Source of the DNA: Armigeres subalbatus
Lineage: Eukaryota > Arthropoda > Insecta > Diptera > Culicidae
Length of the DNA: 64,000 nucleotides
Assembly: GCF_024139115.2 (NCBI RefSeq)
Contig: NC_085141.1
Location: 166,738,908 to 166,802,907, forward strand
Direction: 5' to 3'
The position numbers were made by a program, and so were the translations under genes. This document shows, piece by piece, positions 11,028-23,401 of the stretch. Below the pieces are notes generated by a model, which saw nothing but the letters and a program-made list of their open reading frames with translations, made no database searches and was not told where the DNA came from. Each line of letters opens with the position of its first letter. Within the stretch, counting starts at the first letter, position 1.

Positions 11028-14000
11028 GGACAGCAGGGACTATGTCCAAGGGCTTGACGATCCCTCCCCAGGCCATCTGCGATTTGTGGGACCTGTTAAA
11101 CCTCTATAAAAATCTGCATGTATCCGCAATTAGGCTCCGCCAAAGCGACCGTGTGCCACTCAAAGCGCACAAGCCCAAGCCTTGGTGTTAGGTGGGACGC
11201 TAAACAGCCCTGACACGACGGCCCTCCGACGAGACAGGAGGTTTGCGCAGGCCCAATAAGCCGCCTTTAAAAACAACCATTACGAACGACATAGAAGATA
11301 ATACGACTCGATACAATCGGCCTCGACCTAGGCGACGAATAAAGGATCACGATTGGAAGCTTGGAACATGGAACTGCAAGTCGCTAGGCTTCGCCGGTTG
11401 CGACAGGACAATCTACGATAATTACATCCCCGCAACTTCGACGTCGTAGCGCTTCAGGAAATCTGCTGGACAGGACAGAAAGTGTGGAAAAGCAGGCATC
11501 GAGCGGCTACCTTCTACCAAAGCTGTGGCACCACCAACGAGCTGGGAACCGGCTTCATGGTGCTGGGAAAGATGCGCCAACTAGTAATTGGGTGGCAGCC
11601 AATAAACGCAAGGATGTGTAAGCTGACGATAAAAGGCCACACGAAGAAAGACCCGACGACGAGAAAGAAGCGTTCTATGCATAGCTGGAGCAGACATACG
11701 ATGGATGCTCAGGCTCACTGCGGACGTCAAAACCGTCATCGGTGACATGAACGCTCAGGTAGGAAGGGAGGAAATGTATAGACCGGTCATCGGACCGGAT
11801 AGTCTGTGTACCGTATCGACTATCGAACGACAACGGCCAACGATGCATTAACTTTGCAGCCTCCCGCGGAATGGTAGGCCGAAGCACTTTCTTCCCCCGC
11901 AAGAATATCCACAAGGCCACATGGAAATCACCTAATCAAGTAACGGAAAACCAAATCGACCACGTTCTAATCGACGGTAAATTCTTCTACGACATCACGA
12001 ACGTACGCTCTTACCGCAGTGCGAATATTGAATCAGACTACTACCTCGTTGCAGTATGTCTGCGCTCAAAACTCTCGACGGTGTACAACACGCGTCGGAG
12101 TCGTCCGCCGCGGCTAAATATTGGGCGGCTACAAGAAGGTAGACTAGCCCAAGAATACGCGCAGCAGCTGGAAGTGGTACTCCCAACGGAAGAGCAGCTA
12201 GGCGCAGCATCTCTTGAAGATGGCTGGAGAGATATTCGATCCGCCATTGAGTTCTCCAAGCGTTTTTCGCACACTAACGTCACTGTATAAGATATATAAA
12301 ATAAAAGTGGGTGGTAATCTCGTTGCGGCAAAAATATAACGAATATTTTTGGAGGAAGACAGCACACATTGACAGGAATACAGCGAAGTCACGCACACTT
12401 TTATTCATTTGGGTAAGTCAATTGGAAGTACCGCAACCGCTGCACTAGGCACGGTGGCTCCAGATCAGAGAAACGACTGGTATGACGGCGAATGTGAGCA
12501 GTTAGTTGAGGAGAAGAATGCAGCATGGGCGAGATTGCTGCAACACCGCACGAGGGCCAACAAGGCACGATACAAACGGGCGCGGAACAGACAAAACTCG
12601 ATTTTCTGGAGGAAAAAGCGCCAGTATGAAGATCGAGACCGTGGAGAGACGGAGGAACTGTACCGCGCTAATAACGCACGAAAGTTCTATGAGAAGTTGA
12701 ACCGTTCACGTAAGGGCCACGTGCCACAGCCCGATATGTGTAAGGACATAAACGGGAACCTTCTTATAAACGAGCGTGAGGTGATCCAAAGGTGGCGACA
12801 GCACTACGAAGAGCACCTGAATGGCGATATGGCAGACAACGGCGGTATGGTAATGAACCTAGGAGCATGCGCCCAGGACATGTGACTTCCGGCTCCGAAT
12901 CTCCAGGAAATCCAGAAGATCGGCCGGCTGAAAAACAACAAAGCCCCTGGAGTTGATCAACTACCAGGAGAGCTGTTTAAACACGGTGGTGAGGCACTGG
13001 CTAGAGCGCTGCACTGGTTTATTACCAATGTTTGGGAGGATGAGGTTCTACCGCAGGAGTTGATGGAAGGTGTCGTGTGTCCCATCTACAAAAAGGGCGA
13101 TAAGCTGGATTGTAGCAACTACCGCGCGATCACATTGCTGAACGCCGCCTACAAGGATCTCTCCCAAATGTTATGCCGCCGACTAACACCAATTGCAAGA
13201 GAGTTTGTGGGGCAGTACCAGACGGGATTTATGGGTGAACGTTCTACCACAGACCAGGTGTTCGCCGTACGTCAGGTATTGCAGAAATGCCGCGAATACA
13301 ATGTGCCCACACATCATCTATTTATCGACTTCAAAGCCGCATATGATACAATCAATCGGGAACAGCTATGGCATCTAATGCACGAAAACGGATTTCCGGA
13401 TAAACTGATACGGTTGATCAAGGCGACGATGGATAGGATGATGTGCGTAGTTCGAGTTTCAAGGGCATTCTCGAGTTCCTTCGAAACGCGCAGAGGGTTA
13501 CGGCAAGGTGATGGTCTTTCGTGTCTGCTATTCAACATCGCTTTGAAGGGAGTAATACGAAGGGCAGGGATTGACACGAGTGGTACGATTTTCACGAAGT
13601 TCGTCCAGTTTTTTGGTTTTGCCGACGACATTGATATCATGGCACGTAACTTTGAGACGATGGAGGAAGCCTACATCAGACTGAAAAGCGAAGCTAAACG
13701 GATTGGACTAGTCATCAACACGTCGATGATGAAGTACATAATAGGAAGATGCTCAAGAGAGGTTAATGTAAGCCACCCACCACGAGGTTCTACCGGTGGT
13801 GACTTAATCGAGGTGTTTGAAGAATTCGTGCACTTGGGCTCACTGGTGACCGCCAATAACGATACCAGCAGAGAAATTCGGAGACGCATCATGGCAGGAA
13901 ATCGTTCGTACTTTGGACTCCGCAAAACGCTCCGATCGAATAGAGTTCGCCGCCGTAAAGTGACTATCTACAAAAAAAGAAAGTGCTGCGTACCATCTAT

Positions 14001-14889
14001 GGTGGGGTGCAGATGGCGGACGGTACGTGGAGGAGGCGAATGAACCACGAGTTGCATCAGCTGTTAAGAGAACCATCCATCGTTCACACCGCGAAAATCG
14101 GAATACTGCGGTGGGCCCGGCACGTAGCCAGATTGTCGGACAGTAATCTGGTGAAAATAATTCTCGACAACAAGGGGAACAAGAAGGCGAGGTGCATAGC
14201 GCGCAAGGTGGATCGATCAGGTGGATGACGATTTGCGGACCCTCCGCAAACTGCGTGGTTGGACCGAGCTGAATGGAGAAGACTTTTATGAATTGTACAG
14301 GCCACTCCGGCCTTAGTCTGGTAATAATAATAATAATGTGCTGTGCTGTGCTTGTGCTAAGTGTTCTGTTTAGCCGTTTGGCTTCTATTTCGCAGCAATT
14401 AAAACTCGCACCCAAGCGGGCGAATTTCCTCCACGGACGACAGCCTTCCCAGCAACCGTCAACCCGCTGGAAGGCGGACGACCCAAGTAACCATGGAGCT
14501 ATATATGCTTGCAAATAATACAGCCATTAAAGTTGACTTAAAGTGGAAAAAGGCCCTTTTACGATTGAAATAATGCTTCATTACTTTGACATGTTGAAAT
14601 AAAACATAAGTAATGCATTTCTGCATTCGTAACGCTGAACTAGTGTATAGTTGCTTGACAGGCGATGGATAAATGCATCTTTACATCGGTAAAACTGATC
14701 TAATGCAGTTAGCATTTAACATGCTGATCTGTGATTGATTACATGCATTAATTAATGCTTGGTGGTTACTTGGGGATCCACCAACATATCGTCCGGGCGA
14801 GGCCCAGGGTCCTCCACTTGGAGAGGGTCCGTATTGCGAGAACAGAGAAAACTTCTAATTTTGCGGAGCAAAGAAGAAGAAGAAGACTG
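11028..14889 (+). pseudogene. Broken LINE (non-LTR retrotransposon) with endonuclease and RT
   Basis: An AP-endonuclease-like part starts near 11355 (LGTWNCKSLG; then DVVALQEICWTG in another frame; then ELGTGFMVLGK). It is followed by a linker with RPNDW-type context at about 12470 and RT from 13060: CPIYKKGDKLDCSNYRAITL, the GRSTTDQ-like GERSTTDQVFAVRQ, FIDFKAAYDTINR, RRGLRQGDGLS and the active site FADDIDIM. The frame shifts several times in the endonuclease, there is an out-of-family stretch near 12290-12400, and a stop at 12885, so it is dead. The 3' region has (AAT)n near 14320 and ends in (GAA)n near 14885. Clade is probably RTE/JAM-like (endonuclease plus RT, no RNase H seen) but not proven. 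Confidence 0.8.
14482..14774. mobile_element. MITE with CCCAAGTAACCA ends inside the LINE tail
   Basis: The perfect 12-bp inverted ends CCCAAGTAACCA and TGGTTACTTGGG enclose 269 bp of non-coding sequence with repeated ATGCATT motifs. LINE 3' sequence continues on both sides. Confidence 0.75.
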
Positions 14890-15705
14890 AGTGTCGGAAA
14901 CTTCAAATGACATGCACTGTGCGAAAAGTTTTCATATTCCTTGATATCAAGAATATTCGAGAAATCTTAAAAGTTTCAAAATCGCATAAATACGTTCCGA
15001 AATGCCTTAAAAGTACCATAAAACTTATTTAAAATACATAGCGGCATGAACCACTCGTTTAAAGTTACATATTTTCTTTGATTTCAATAATCAACATTCA
15101 CACCGAAAAAATCAACCAACATTATTTTCCGTGCATCAAGTGATTTGACGTTTGCGGAACAACTTTCCGACGGTCGACCGTCGGACCCTCGTTCGAAACG
15201 ACTGGGCCGGTAAGCCTCCAAAATCCGGTTAGTCCATCCAGCTGATAAAGTCTTTTTTTGTCGAGTGGGGCATCCGCTGAGGACGCTTCGGAGTTGTTTT
15301 TTTGTCCGGTCAAAAGACTGAAGGGATGCGCTTTTAAAGCCATTCACAAGATTTGGTGACCGTGAAAGGGTGAAAGCGTGCGTGACGAATTGTCGCCGCT
15401 AGAACTTTTTGTCACCAGAAGCGCAGACTAGCCCACCGATGCGCTACTAGAAAGTGACGTCACGTCAAGAACACGTCAACAACATATGAGCACAAGATAG
15501 TCAGGAAGAGAAATCGCACACAAGACAGGGACAGAGCAGAGAGGACGAACACAAAATGAAAACGTAATTATCAATAACACCGTAAAACCAAATACATGTA
15601 AACAAAAATCGAATATGTCTCTCTTATAATAAATGTAGTTCTGTCCCAATCCCCTGCTGTTTGATTGATTGGACTCACCCTAAGGAAAGTCTCGTCCGGG
15701 CAATT
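14890..15705. other. No gene; possible LTR-element scrap
   Basis: Mostly unrecognised. Near 15350 there is TTTGGTGACCGTGAAAGGG, which resembles a retrotransposon primer-binding site, followed by about 300 bp of LTR-leader-like sequence. No Gag or Pol follows, so this is weak. Confidence 0.3.
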
Positions 15706-15960
15706 CTAGATTGCTTTGAGAATAGGTCGTATGTGCAAAAGAGAGGCTCTCTTTGTTTACGCTCTCTTTTGCTTGTACATAAGCTAGTTTTGCATATTTT
15801 GCCACATTTCCACTTCAGAACGCTAGAGAAAGCTAAAATCTTCTGATGTCTGCCAAGAAATCTGAAGTAAACTTTATTATAGATCTGTAATAATCTAAAG
15901 AAAATGGAGGCAAAGAGAGACTCTCTTTTGCACATACGACCTATTCTCAAAGCACTCTAG
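15706..15960. mobile_element. MITE with CTAGATTGCTTTGAG ends
   Basis: Inverted ends of about 45 bp (TGCTTTGAGAATAGGTCG, then TATGTGCAAAAGAGAG) flanked by the direct repeat AATT on both sides (15702-15705, 15961-15964). 255 bp, non-coding. Confidence 0.75.
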
Positions 15961-15964
15961 AATT

Positions 15965-16484
15965 AATCAGTGGAGTGGCGCTTGAGCCACGTGTTTAAGG
16001 GCGGATCGGCCCTACTATCTACACCCTCCCCTCAAACCGATTGTTTTTACGATTTCAACGGATCGATTGATAATTTTAAGTCATCGGTTTGAAAGTGCTT
16101 TATGTCGGTTTAAGAATGGTGTGCACAAAATGGTTTTCCATTCTTTCCCCGCCATCCAAATTACCACGATTATGTTAAGATCAATATTTTGAAAAGGCAT
16201 TTCCGTAGTCACCCCGTTGTTGCAAGTCACCCCGTTTGACGGTACACAATTGTCTACAAGACAGTGCAGTCGCGTGCTCGAAGCAGACGGTAGTAACACA
16301 CAATTGAAGGTATATTTGCATCTAATGTATTATTTTAATATAAGCAATGCAAATTATTCATATATTTGTATTGATAGGTTATAGGATCATCTATTGCTGA
16401 GGTACGGATCAAGGAACGATATTTGGTAGCAAATTTTTTTGCTGTTGTGAATGGTGGTCAGCAATGCCTTTTCTATCTAATATA
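15965..16484. other. No gene recognised
   Basis: AT-rich sequence. Nothing supported. Confidence 0.4.
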
Positions 16485-16950
16485 TCTTCTATATATAAAA
16501 ATGAGTTAGCATTTCCTTTGAGGCATTATAACTTAACTCTGTGTTTATATATATCTTCTTTATCTTCTTCAAGGTTTCTAAGCCAGGTTACCATTTTTGC
16601 ATTCGTACATCATGAGGCTAGCACGATGATACTTTTATGCCCAGGGAAGTCGAGACAATTTCCAATCCGAAAATTGCCTACACCGGCACCCGGAATCGAA
16701 CCCAGCCACCCTCAGCATGGTCTTGCTTTGTAGCCGCGCGCCTTACCGCACGGCTAAGGAAGGCCCCATACATATATACAAAGAGCGAATCAATTTGGCG
16801 GGAAAAGTTGGAAAATTACCAAAATGCAACGGTTTGATGAGTTCTGAAGAAAGCTCGAACTGAAAACGATCTAGAATTCGACGCTGCAATCAACTGAATG
16901 ATTGACAGATCGAAAATGAAACCCGAGTGAGCTCGGGTAGATTTGACTAG
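16485..16950 (+). mobile_element. Non-autonomous Helitron carrying a SINE
   Basis: Starts TCTTCTATATATAAAAATGA after host A. It ends with the hairpin ACCCGAG-TGA-GCTCGGGT, then AGATTTGACTAG, followed by host T. These are the expected 5'-TC, 3' hairpin and CTAG signals with insertion between A and T. A SINE occupies most of the middle. Confidence 0.8.
16565..16767 (-). repeat. tRNA-derived SINE (Feilai-like)
   Basis: On the minus strand it starts GGGGCCTTCC, then has an A-box-like TTAGCCGTGCGG and a perfect B box GGTTCGATTCC (plus 16692-16702), the layout of a Pol III promoter. The body continues with GGCAATTTTCGG and TGTCTCGACTTCCC. Feilai-type tRNA SINEs are abundant in Aedes. It is not a tRNA gene: the acceptor and anticodon arms do not fold correctly. 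It is truncated at its 3' end. Confidence 0.75.
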
Positions 16951-16962
16951 TCTATCTATCTA

Positions 16963-17070
16963 TCTTCTATATATAAAAATGAGTTTACATTCCCTTTGAG
17001 GCAATATAACTCATAAACGGATGTACCGATTTGCAAAATTTTCTCACTAATCGATTCGTCTTGAGGTCAG
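16963..17070 (+). mobile_element. Helitron 5' end, truncated
   Basis: A second TCTTCTATATATAAAAATGA start follows 12 bp after the previous Helitron's CTAG, across (CTAT)n, again after host A. It continues with GAGGCAATATAACTCATAAA and then loses family similarity. No 3' hairpin was seen. Confidence 0.6.
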
Positions 17071-18348
17071 CTGTAAGGGCAGTAGGGGCAATATGAACAT
17101 ACGGGGCAATATGAGCCACCCTCATTTTGAGCTTATTGACAAGTTTTATCATGTAAAAGTTATATGATCCTTAAGAGGATGCTCCACATATGCCTCAACG
17201 TGAAAACCGCATTAAAATTCAATTCCAATATGAAAATACACTTGAAAATGTAAATTTTCACTGCATAGCCAAAATTATTATAAGATTTGATGTTTATAAA
17301 TAATCACGGATACAAATTTCATGCATTTGAATCAAAAATATTCATGTTTGTTTGCAAACAGATAACAATGTTTGAATCAAACATATTTAATTTATTGTCA
17401 GATTTTCTGGATATGATATTGTCTGTTTCCTTGGTAACAAAACGCGCCGACCATTTTTTAGGCACTATCAAAATCGTCGCCAACATCTTTATTCTTAAAT
17501 TATGTTAGTTTTATTAGAAAATAATGTCAATCTGCATTAAAAACAGGGCTCAATTTTGGGAAATAATGTGATTATTGAGTATATAAAATTTTGTTCACAG
17601 TTGATTTGACAGATCTTATGGCCATTTCTGCTGGCGACGATTTTGTCGTCAATTTGTTTTGCGACGATTTCAAATCGTCGCGGCCGATAAGGTTTACACT
17701 GATAATACACTGCGCGGCGTTTGTAATGTTCCCAAATGGGTACTTGCACAAAACTTCACGCGGCGAATGACTGTCGAAAGGTACGGCCGCGCTAAACGAT
17801 ACACCGCAATGCTATTCACCCATAAGAATCAAGTAAACGGGGTGCGAAAAGCGCGGCGGTACCTTTCCCGAAGGTAGGGAAATATTATTAGCGGCCGAAC
17901 CAAAACAATAATATGTATGTTTGCTTTAAACAATCCGCTGATTGAAACAATAGGAAATGTATATTTGATTCAAACATAATTTACGTTTGTTTTGATTGCG
18001 ACAATATGTTTGTTCATAACCATATTTATGTTTGATGCCAGAACAAAATGAAATTTTATTAGATTTTACCTAGAATATGTTTGAGTCTACCGTAAAATTT
18101 TCTGCGTGAAGGTTTTGACACAAAACTGATTAAAATACAGGTCAAAAATACACCACAATCAAAAGATATATTAAAATTGAATATTGTGCACACATGTTTG
18201 TATTGATACAAATCTAAATTTATCGTAAAACTTTTTTTTCAAAACCAGTATTTATGGGGCAATATGGGCATACCTGCACAGAGCAAGATATCAGGCCCAG
18301 TGGCGTAGCCACGGGGGTGGTTTTGGACATAACCCGAACCCATAACTC
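17071..18348. other. No gene; repeats of GGGGCAATATG
   Basis: GGGGCAATATG occurs near 17088, 17103 and 18256 in the same orientation. A palindrome GCGACGATTTCAAATCGTCGC lies at about 17660. No coding exon is supported. Confidence 0.4.
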
Positions 18349-18510
18349 CAACAATTGCTCCAGCGAGACATCATTGAAGTTAAGGCGGGACCGACTCAGT
18401 GGGTGGCTCCATTGGTAGTAGTGGGAAAAGCAAACGGCGAACCGAGGCTATGCTTGGATTTACGAAGAGTGAATGAAGCTGTTCTACGTGAACGATATCC
18501 AATGCCTGGA
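18349..18510 (+). pseudogene. Ty3/gypsy reverse-transcriptase fragment
   Basis: One short frame reads QWVAPLVVVGKANGEPRLCL then DLRRVNEAV and RYPMP, the start of the gypsy-class RT domain. It breaks off after about 54 codons. No LTR or other pol domain was found beside it. Confidence 0.8.
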
Positions 18511-18793
18511 AAGTACATTGCATGCCACTAAAACCGCTAAATCACGAGAGGAATTTAGAACGTTATACAGATACTACAACAGTCATAAGAACTTAGGGCC
18601 GATGCCCACGTAACGTTTTATCAAGTTATTTTTTTACGATTTATTAACTAACAAGTTATTTATTCATTATGATTAAAGTAAGAGTTTGGTAATCATGGCA
18701 TGCTTGTGAATCCTGAATCGTAAACTGACTCCCACACCACTCAATCATAATACATAAATCATAGACTAGAAATGTAATTAAAATTCGACTTAC

Positions 18794-21586
18794 CTTCGTA
18801 AAGAAGTTGATACACTTATGTCTTTCTTGAAAGTGAGTATCATCTTCACTCAGCGAAACCGGACAACCCGGGCAGCGGAACGTCCACCGAGACGTAACCT
18901 TCACCGGTGGTTTCCGTGTCACGTGTGACACCAAGAAATTCATAGCAATATCCTCACAATTCATGTACTCATCCACTTTGTCTCGGATTGCTTGCGGAAG
19001 CGTATACGTATATAAATATGTGTAATACTTATGAATGAATGCGGCTCCTGTTAGCACCATGCTCAGTTCGCAGCTATAGTTGGAATTATAATTCCACGCA
19101 TCCAGTGTGTTTGTGTCCCATGCATGGAATCGCCCAGGGAATCCAACAACGCGATCGCGATGCTCGCGCCATACGCGAAAACCGAACAGAATCTCATCAT
19201 GCCTCAAATGGGCGTCATCATCAACGGAAAGAACGGCTTCCGTTTCTATGGCATCATAAGGAAGAAATCGGTTATTTAAGGAATTTCTCAAAGCCCGAAC
19301 GACATGAACCGGTACTCCAATATCTGGCCACCGAAGATCTTCTAAAGGTGGTTTGGGAGAATTCCATACAACTATCACCTTGTGCAGGTAAGGTAAGCCA
19401 TAGAGACGACTGAGCGAATCCATCAATACCTGTTCTCGCTCGTAGGTAAGTATCACGATAGTAAACTGTTCTCGAGGATGGTTCCCACCGAGGGATTCTC
19501 CGAATTCTTTTCCAGCACCTCCAGCTCCTTTCCCTATTGGACGAAATCCCATGTGAGATCCTATGAATTTAGCATCAGATGGTAATACAGGATCGAAAGG
19601 TAGTTGAGGATACAATGCGAATGGGTCTGCCCAATCGTTCCAAGCTTCTCGGGACTGTATTAGATGAGCGGTATAATTGCGTCGGAAGGCTGGACTGGGG
19701 TATGGCGGCTCAATAGGCCCGAGAGATTCTTCCGGTTCGGTGTCCAGCACTGGATCGGATTTAAGTGGAATAAACGTCGAATTGAATACACTATGTGCCA
19801 TAACTGGCGATACGGGTTTAGGTGGGATACCAAGACGGTCTCTTAAACTAGCTATAATGCTATCGACAGTTGCCTGCACAGAGCTGAGATATCTCTCCCA
19901 AATAAGACGCCCTTGTCGGCGCATCATTAACAGATCTGCATCAGAAATCGCACGGAGTAAAAAGTGAAGCTCAGTTATTCGAGCTTTCGGTAACGATATA
20001 GCAGCTCTTCGCCATTCTATCGTTTCGGAATAAGGTAATTCCATTTGATCTCCTCCAAGAATAACTGGAATAGCTCCGGCACGCAAAGCTTCGTATAACC
20101 GCGCCTGGAATAACGTTGAACTGATGCTGTTACCTCCAGGCGCTAGAAGTAAAGTGAAGGTAGCCTCCTTCAGCACCGATTTTCTAGAATTATCAGTTCC
20201 ACAAAGCGACCAGTCACGTATTGTAGAAGGATTTCGTTGCTCCGTTGCTGGAATGCACTCAAATTGCAAAAGAAATCTGTCCTGTGTGTGTCCCAAAGAC
20301 ATCTCTTTCAGATGCTCAATGATGAAATCATCAACAGTTTCGGCTTCATCATCAACGTGATTCAAATTCGATTGATTCTGCACATTCATTTCACCTTGAA
20401 AGCTCAAGAGAAATTTCCTTCTTGCAGGCAACATAGAACTGCATTCCTGCCACACATCACCTCCCGGTGGCCCAAGAATTGGAGGAACTATCAAATCAAA
20501 ACCTTTTCTGTATTGTCCTTCTTCGTAACTTGATTGTACCAACATTGCCCGACCCGTATCAGAGTTCCGGAATACATTGCCAGTTCCAATACTCAAGTCA
20601 CGTCGAGCAAAGTTTAACAGAATGTGATTCCGTCCATCTCCTCCCCAAAATGGTAGATGATACAATTTTGTCATGTTAAGACTGGAACCACCGGAATGCT
20701 TTCCATTCTCTATGTTCGTAATTCCGTAGCGATTATTTCGAACCGTTTCTTGTTCTGGTAATGCCTCACCAACTAATACTAGGAAAACACAAGCTCTGTT
20801 CGGATCATCGGTCAAGTGTGCATTATATCCGAGTGTTTGCTTGATAGTCGTTTTCAAAAAACCGTCTATATCGTATCCCACGTTAGCTGCCGAGTGTACA
20901 TCCGGATCGTACAAATACACTGGGAATCCTGAAGTTAAACTGCAGCGAGAATGATCGAAACAGGTACTCATCTTACATTCCCGCGCCAGTGCTCGCGATA
21001 AGGGTCGATTCTGCTCCGGAGTAGAAATTGAGAATAGTGCTTTTGGTAGAGCCAGTTCAGGTGTATTGCGAAGCACTGCTTCACGTTGTGCTACTTGGGC
21101 TTGTTCAACCGAGATTTTCAACCGCTCTAATTCAGTTTGCTGTCGAGACAACTCTTGCTTCAACTCATCTATTTTTTGATTATAAAGCCCAATGTCGGAC
21201 TGCAACTTTTGTCGCCGTGCCTCTAAATCACGCAACTCTAATGATACGGTTCCTTTTATCCGTAACATCTCGTCTATCCGCAATTTCAAGTCCGCTGCCT
21301 TGAGCGGACTTACCTCGTCAAATGCCTCCAACTGAGATCTCGATCGATGAATGTCATTGCTCGGAACATTGGACTCATCCTAAAAAATAGTAAATAAAAA
21401 ATCAGGACTATTTACCAAACACAATATAAATATACTTACGTTTAACAGAAGATAGTAAAATACAAAAGTTGCAAATAGAAGACATGCTGCAATCACTATT
21501 CCAATGCGGTATAGTTTCATGTGCCTTAACCAATAACAGGAACCTCCCGATGCGGAGCTTGGACCTACTAGCGCTTCGTAAGTCAT
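18794..21586 (-). CDS. botv: Exostosin-like 3 / brother of tout-velu, heparan-sulfate glycosyltransferase
   Basis: Two exons are seen: 21440-21586 (start ATG, 49 codons) and 18794-21379 (862 codons). They join in phase 0 across a 60-nt intron with GTAAGT and TTTTTTAG. It is a type II Golgi membrane protein: a short cytosolic tail, TM at residues about 28-48 ([20 protein letters not shown]), a coiled-coil stem at about 75-150, an exostosin GT47 domain from about 184 ([16 protein letters not shown]) and a C-terminal GT64 domain ([10 protein letters not shown], the VDDDAH DXD motif, a conserved C-rich end RCPGCP). EXTL3/Botv adds GlcNAc to start and extend heparan sulfate chains. Exon 2 ends at AAG-GTAAGT; the short final exon (about 35-40 codons expected) was not found downstream. 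I prefer the start at 21586 over an in-frame ATG 120 nt upstream because the family has a short tail. Confidence 0.93.
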
Positions 21587-21589
21587 TTC

Positions 21590-21968
21590 CCACTGTTTCT
21601 GTCTATGAATAATAAACAACGGATCCAACGCATTCCTATCGGAATCCTGCAGTCGAAATGTAAAACTGAATTCCACAAACCTAATTATCCGAGCTTGCTT
21701 TGACAATCATTAGGTTCTAGGTAATGAAGTGAAAATATAAAAAAATATTCGCCGGAAATATTTGCTAATTAATTCGCGGATTTCTAAATTATTATTAATT
21801 TGTTAGTAAAAATCTTGCTCTTTGTTTACATTGATCCAACTTTAGGGTTACACTGAGAAACCAAACTATCCAAAATCGAGTGTGAAAGTATTCAAAATTG
21901 AGTATTTTACTAACACTGTCTTTTTGGATTGTTTGTTATTTACATTGTTGAGTAATTATTACTTAAAT
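21590..21968. other. 5' flank of botv
   Basis: AT-rich sequence up to the transposon at 21971, expected to hold the botv promoter or 5' UTR. No specific element was recognised. Confidence 0.35.
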
Positions 21969-21970
21969 TA

Positions 21971-23090
21971 CACTGTAAACTCGACAATACTCTTTAAAGA
22001 GTAAAAATCACCCCTTTTTTGACGATATATGGAACTGTCAAAATAATGGGTGATTATTTATTTTACATAATGAATATTTTATACCCATTTTCAAGATCCT
22101 CGCTGATACTCTTTAATGAGTGAAAAACAAAATATACTTCCACACGCACAGTTCCCCGTCGTGAATGGTAAAGCTAATTCAGGAGCTGGAGGAGCCTTCA
22201 TGAAAATGGTAAGATTAATGCTAAATACGCAGAACGATTCCGTTTAAATCTCACCTTTCATTCCAGAACAGAATACCATCAGAAGCCTCGGACTACGGCA
22301 AATAATTAATGCAGTTCAACACGAAGGGATGCGAGGTTATGCTGCTACACTTCAGCCATTTGAACTCATCCGACATCACAGAGAAGTCGGACTTTGCGAA
22401 GGTAATTACGATGTGCCCCAGAATCTAACCCACCTCCACTAAATAACCTATTTTGCCGCAGGCCCCAAAACATTCCAGCGAGGATATCGTATTTACGAAG
22501 AATGTACTCGATAAGTGTTCCTGGCCTCGTTCCTGTCCCTGTTCCTGACAATCGGGAACACACAGTCAGAGACGATTGGCATAAATGTAGAAAGCCGTCG
22601 TTTTCGGGAACGGTTTCAGGAGCAGCTGCTGTGTCTATTGTGTCCCTGCATTGTCCACTTGTTTCCCGGCATCCGTCCGACGGATTGCTTATACCATGGG
22701 ATGTGATCCGGTAAAGCAGAGAGGCGAGCAAAACACAAGTTGCAGTTATTTCCCTTCATAAAATCAGCAAAAATAACATGATGTGTATCTTTTATTGTAT
22801 ATGATAATTAAATAAAGAATCATTCCATAAATACATGCCTCGCAATTCCTTTATTTTTCCATGAATATCCCTAATTTAATCATGTTTTTTTTAAATCGAT
22901 TAAGAGTAAAAAATACCCATTTTCGCGAAAATATTTCTTCCGGTATTGTGTAAAAAGTACCCCTGAATTTGACGTATAGGCCTTTTACTCATTAATGAGT
23001 AAACGCTGTTTACTCTTTTAATGAGTTGAACTATTTAACTTCATAATGGGTACTTTTTTACTCATTAAAGAGTACTTTGCTGGCACAGTG
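21971..23090. mobile_element. CACTG-end DNA transposon, non-autonomous
   Basis: The left end CACTGTAAACTCGACAATAC and the right end (reverse complement CACTGTGCCAGCAAAGTAC) are flanked by TA on both sides (21969-21970, 23091-23092). Both subterminal regions are packed with palindromes of the ACTCTTTAAAGAGT and ACTCATTAATGAGT type. Inside (22180-22740) are exon-like pieces with donor and acceptor sites but no long frame, so it seems a deletion derivative of a coding element. A relative lies at 48588-49666. Confidence 0.75.
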
Positions 23091-23092
23091 TA

Positions 23093-23396
23093 GGGGTTAT
23101 CTGCAAAAACTCACCTTGAGTTGCTGCTTTCCATTAAAGTACCCAAAGCGAAGTGTTGACCTTTCACTTCAGTTTGGCTGAAAAAACACTTTGCAAATCA
23201 ATCAGTCAGGAAGCATGTTCCGCTTCCGCAGAGTGTTTGCTGGAAAATATTTAGTTATCTGGAATTAAATACGTAACGCCTTCGGGAAAACCAACCAATT
23301 TCACGGGTAAGTAGTACCAGAAAACATATAAAATATCAATTTTTTAAGAATATTGCATTTTCAGCGGAAGTTTGGCACGAAGACGAGTTGAGAGAG
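23093..23396. other. Left flank of the LTR element
   Basis: Possible splice sites (ACGG-GTAAGT near 23308; TTTTCAG at 23364) frame small exon-like pieces, and the LTR element sits in the second. The interrupted sequence resumes at 28761 and a further exon-like piece with acceptor CTGCAG lies at 28867-29037. No product recognised; gene or transposon remnant. Confidence 0.3.
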
Positions 23397-23401
23397 CAAC
23401 T

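Noticed and set aside
13840..14514. 224-aa minus-strand frame across the LINE
   Set aside because: Antisense to the LINE RT tail and extending into the MITE; no domain.
16565..16767. tRNA gene
   Set aside because: A and B boxes are present but the cloverleaf does not close; it fits a tRNA-derived SINE.
19039..21303. Several plus-strand open frames across botv
   Set aside because: They are shadows of the minus-strand coding exon and show no domains.
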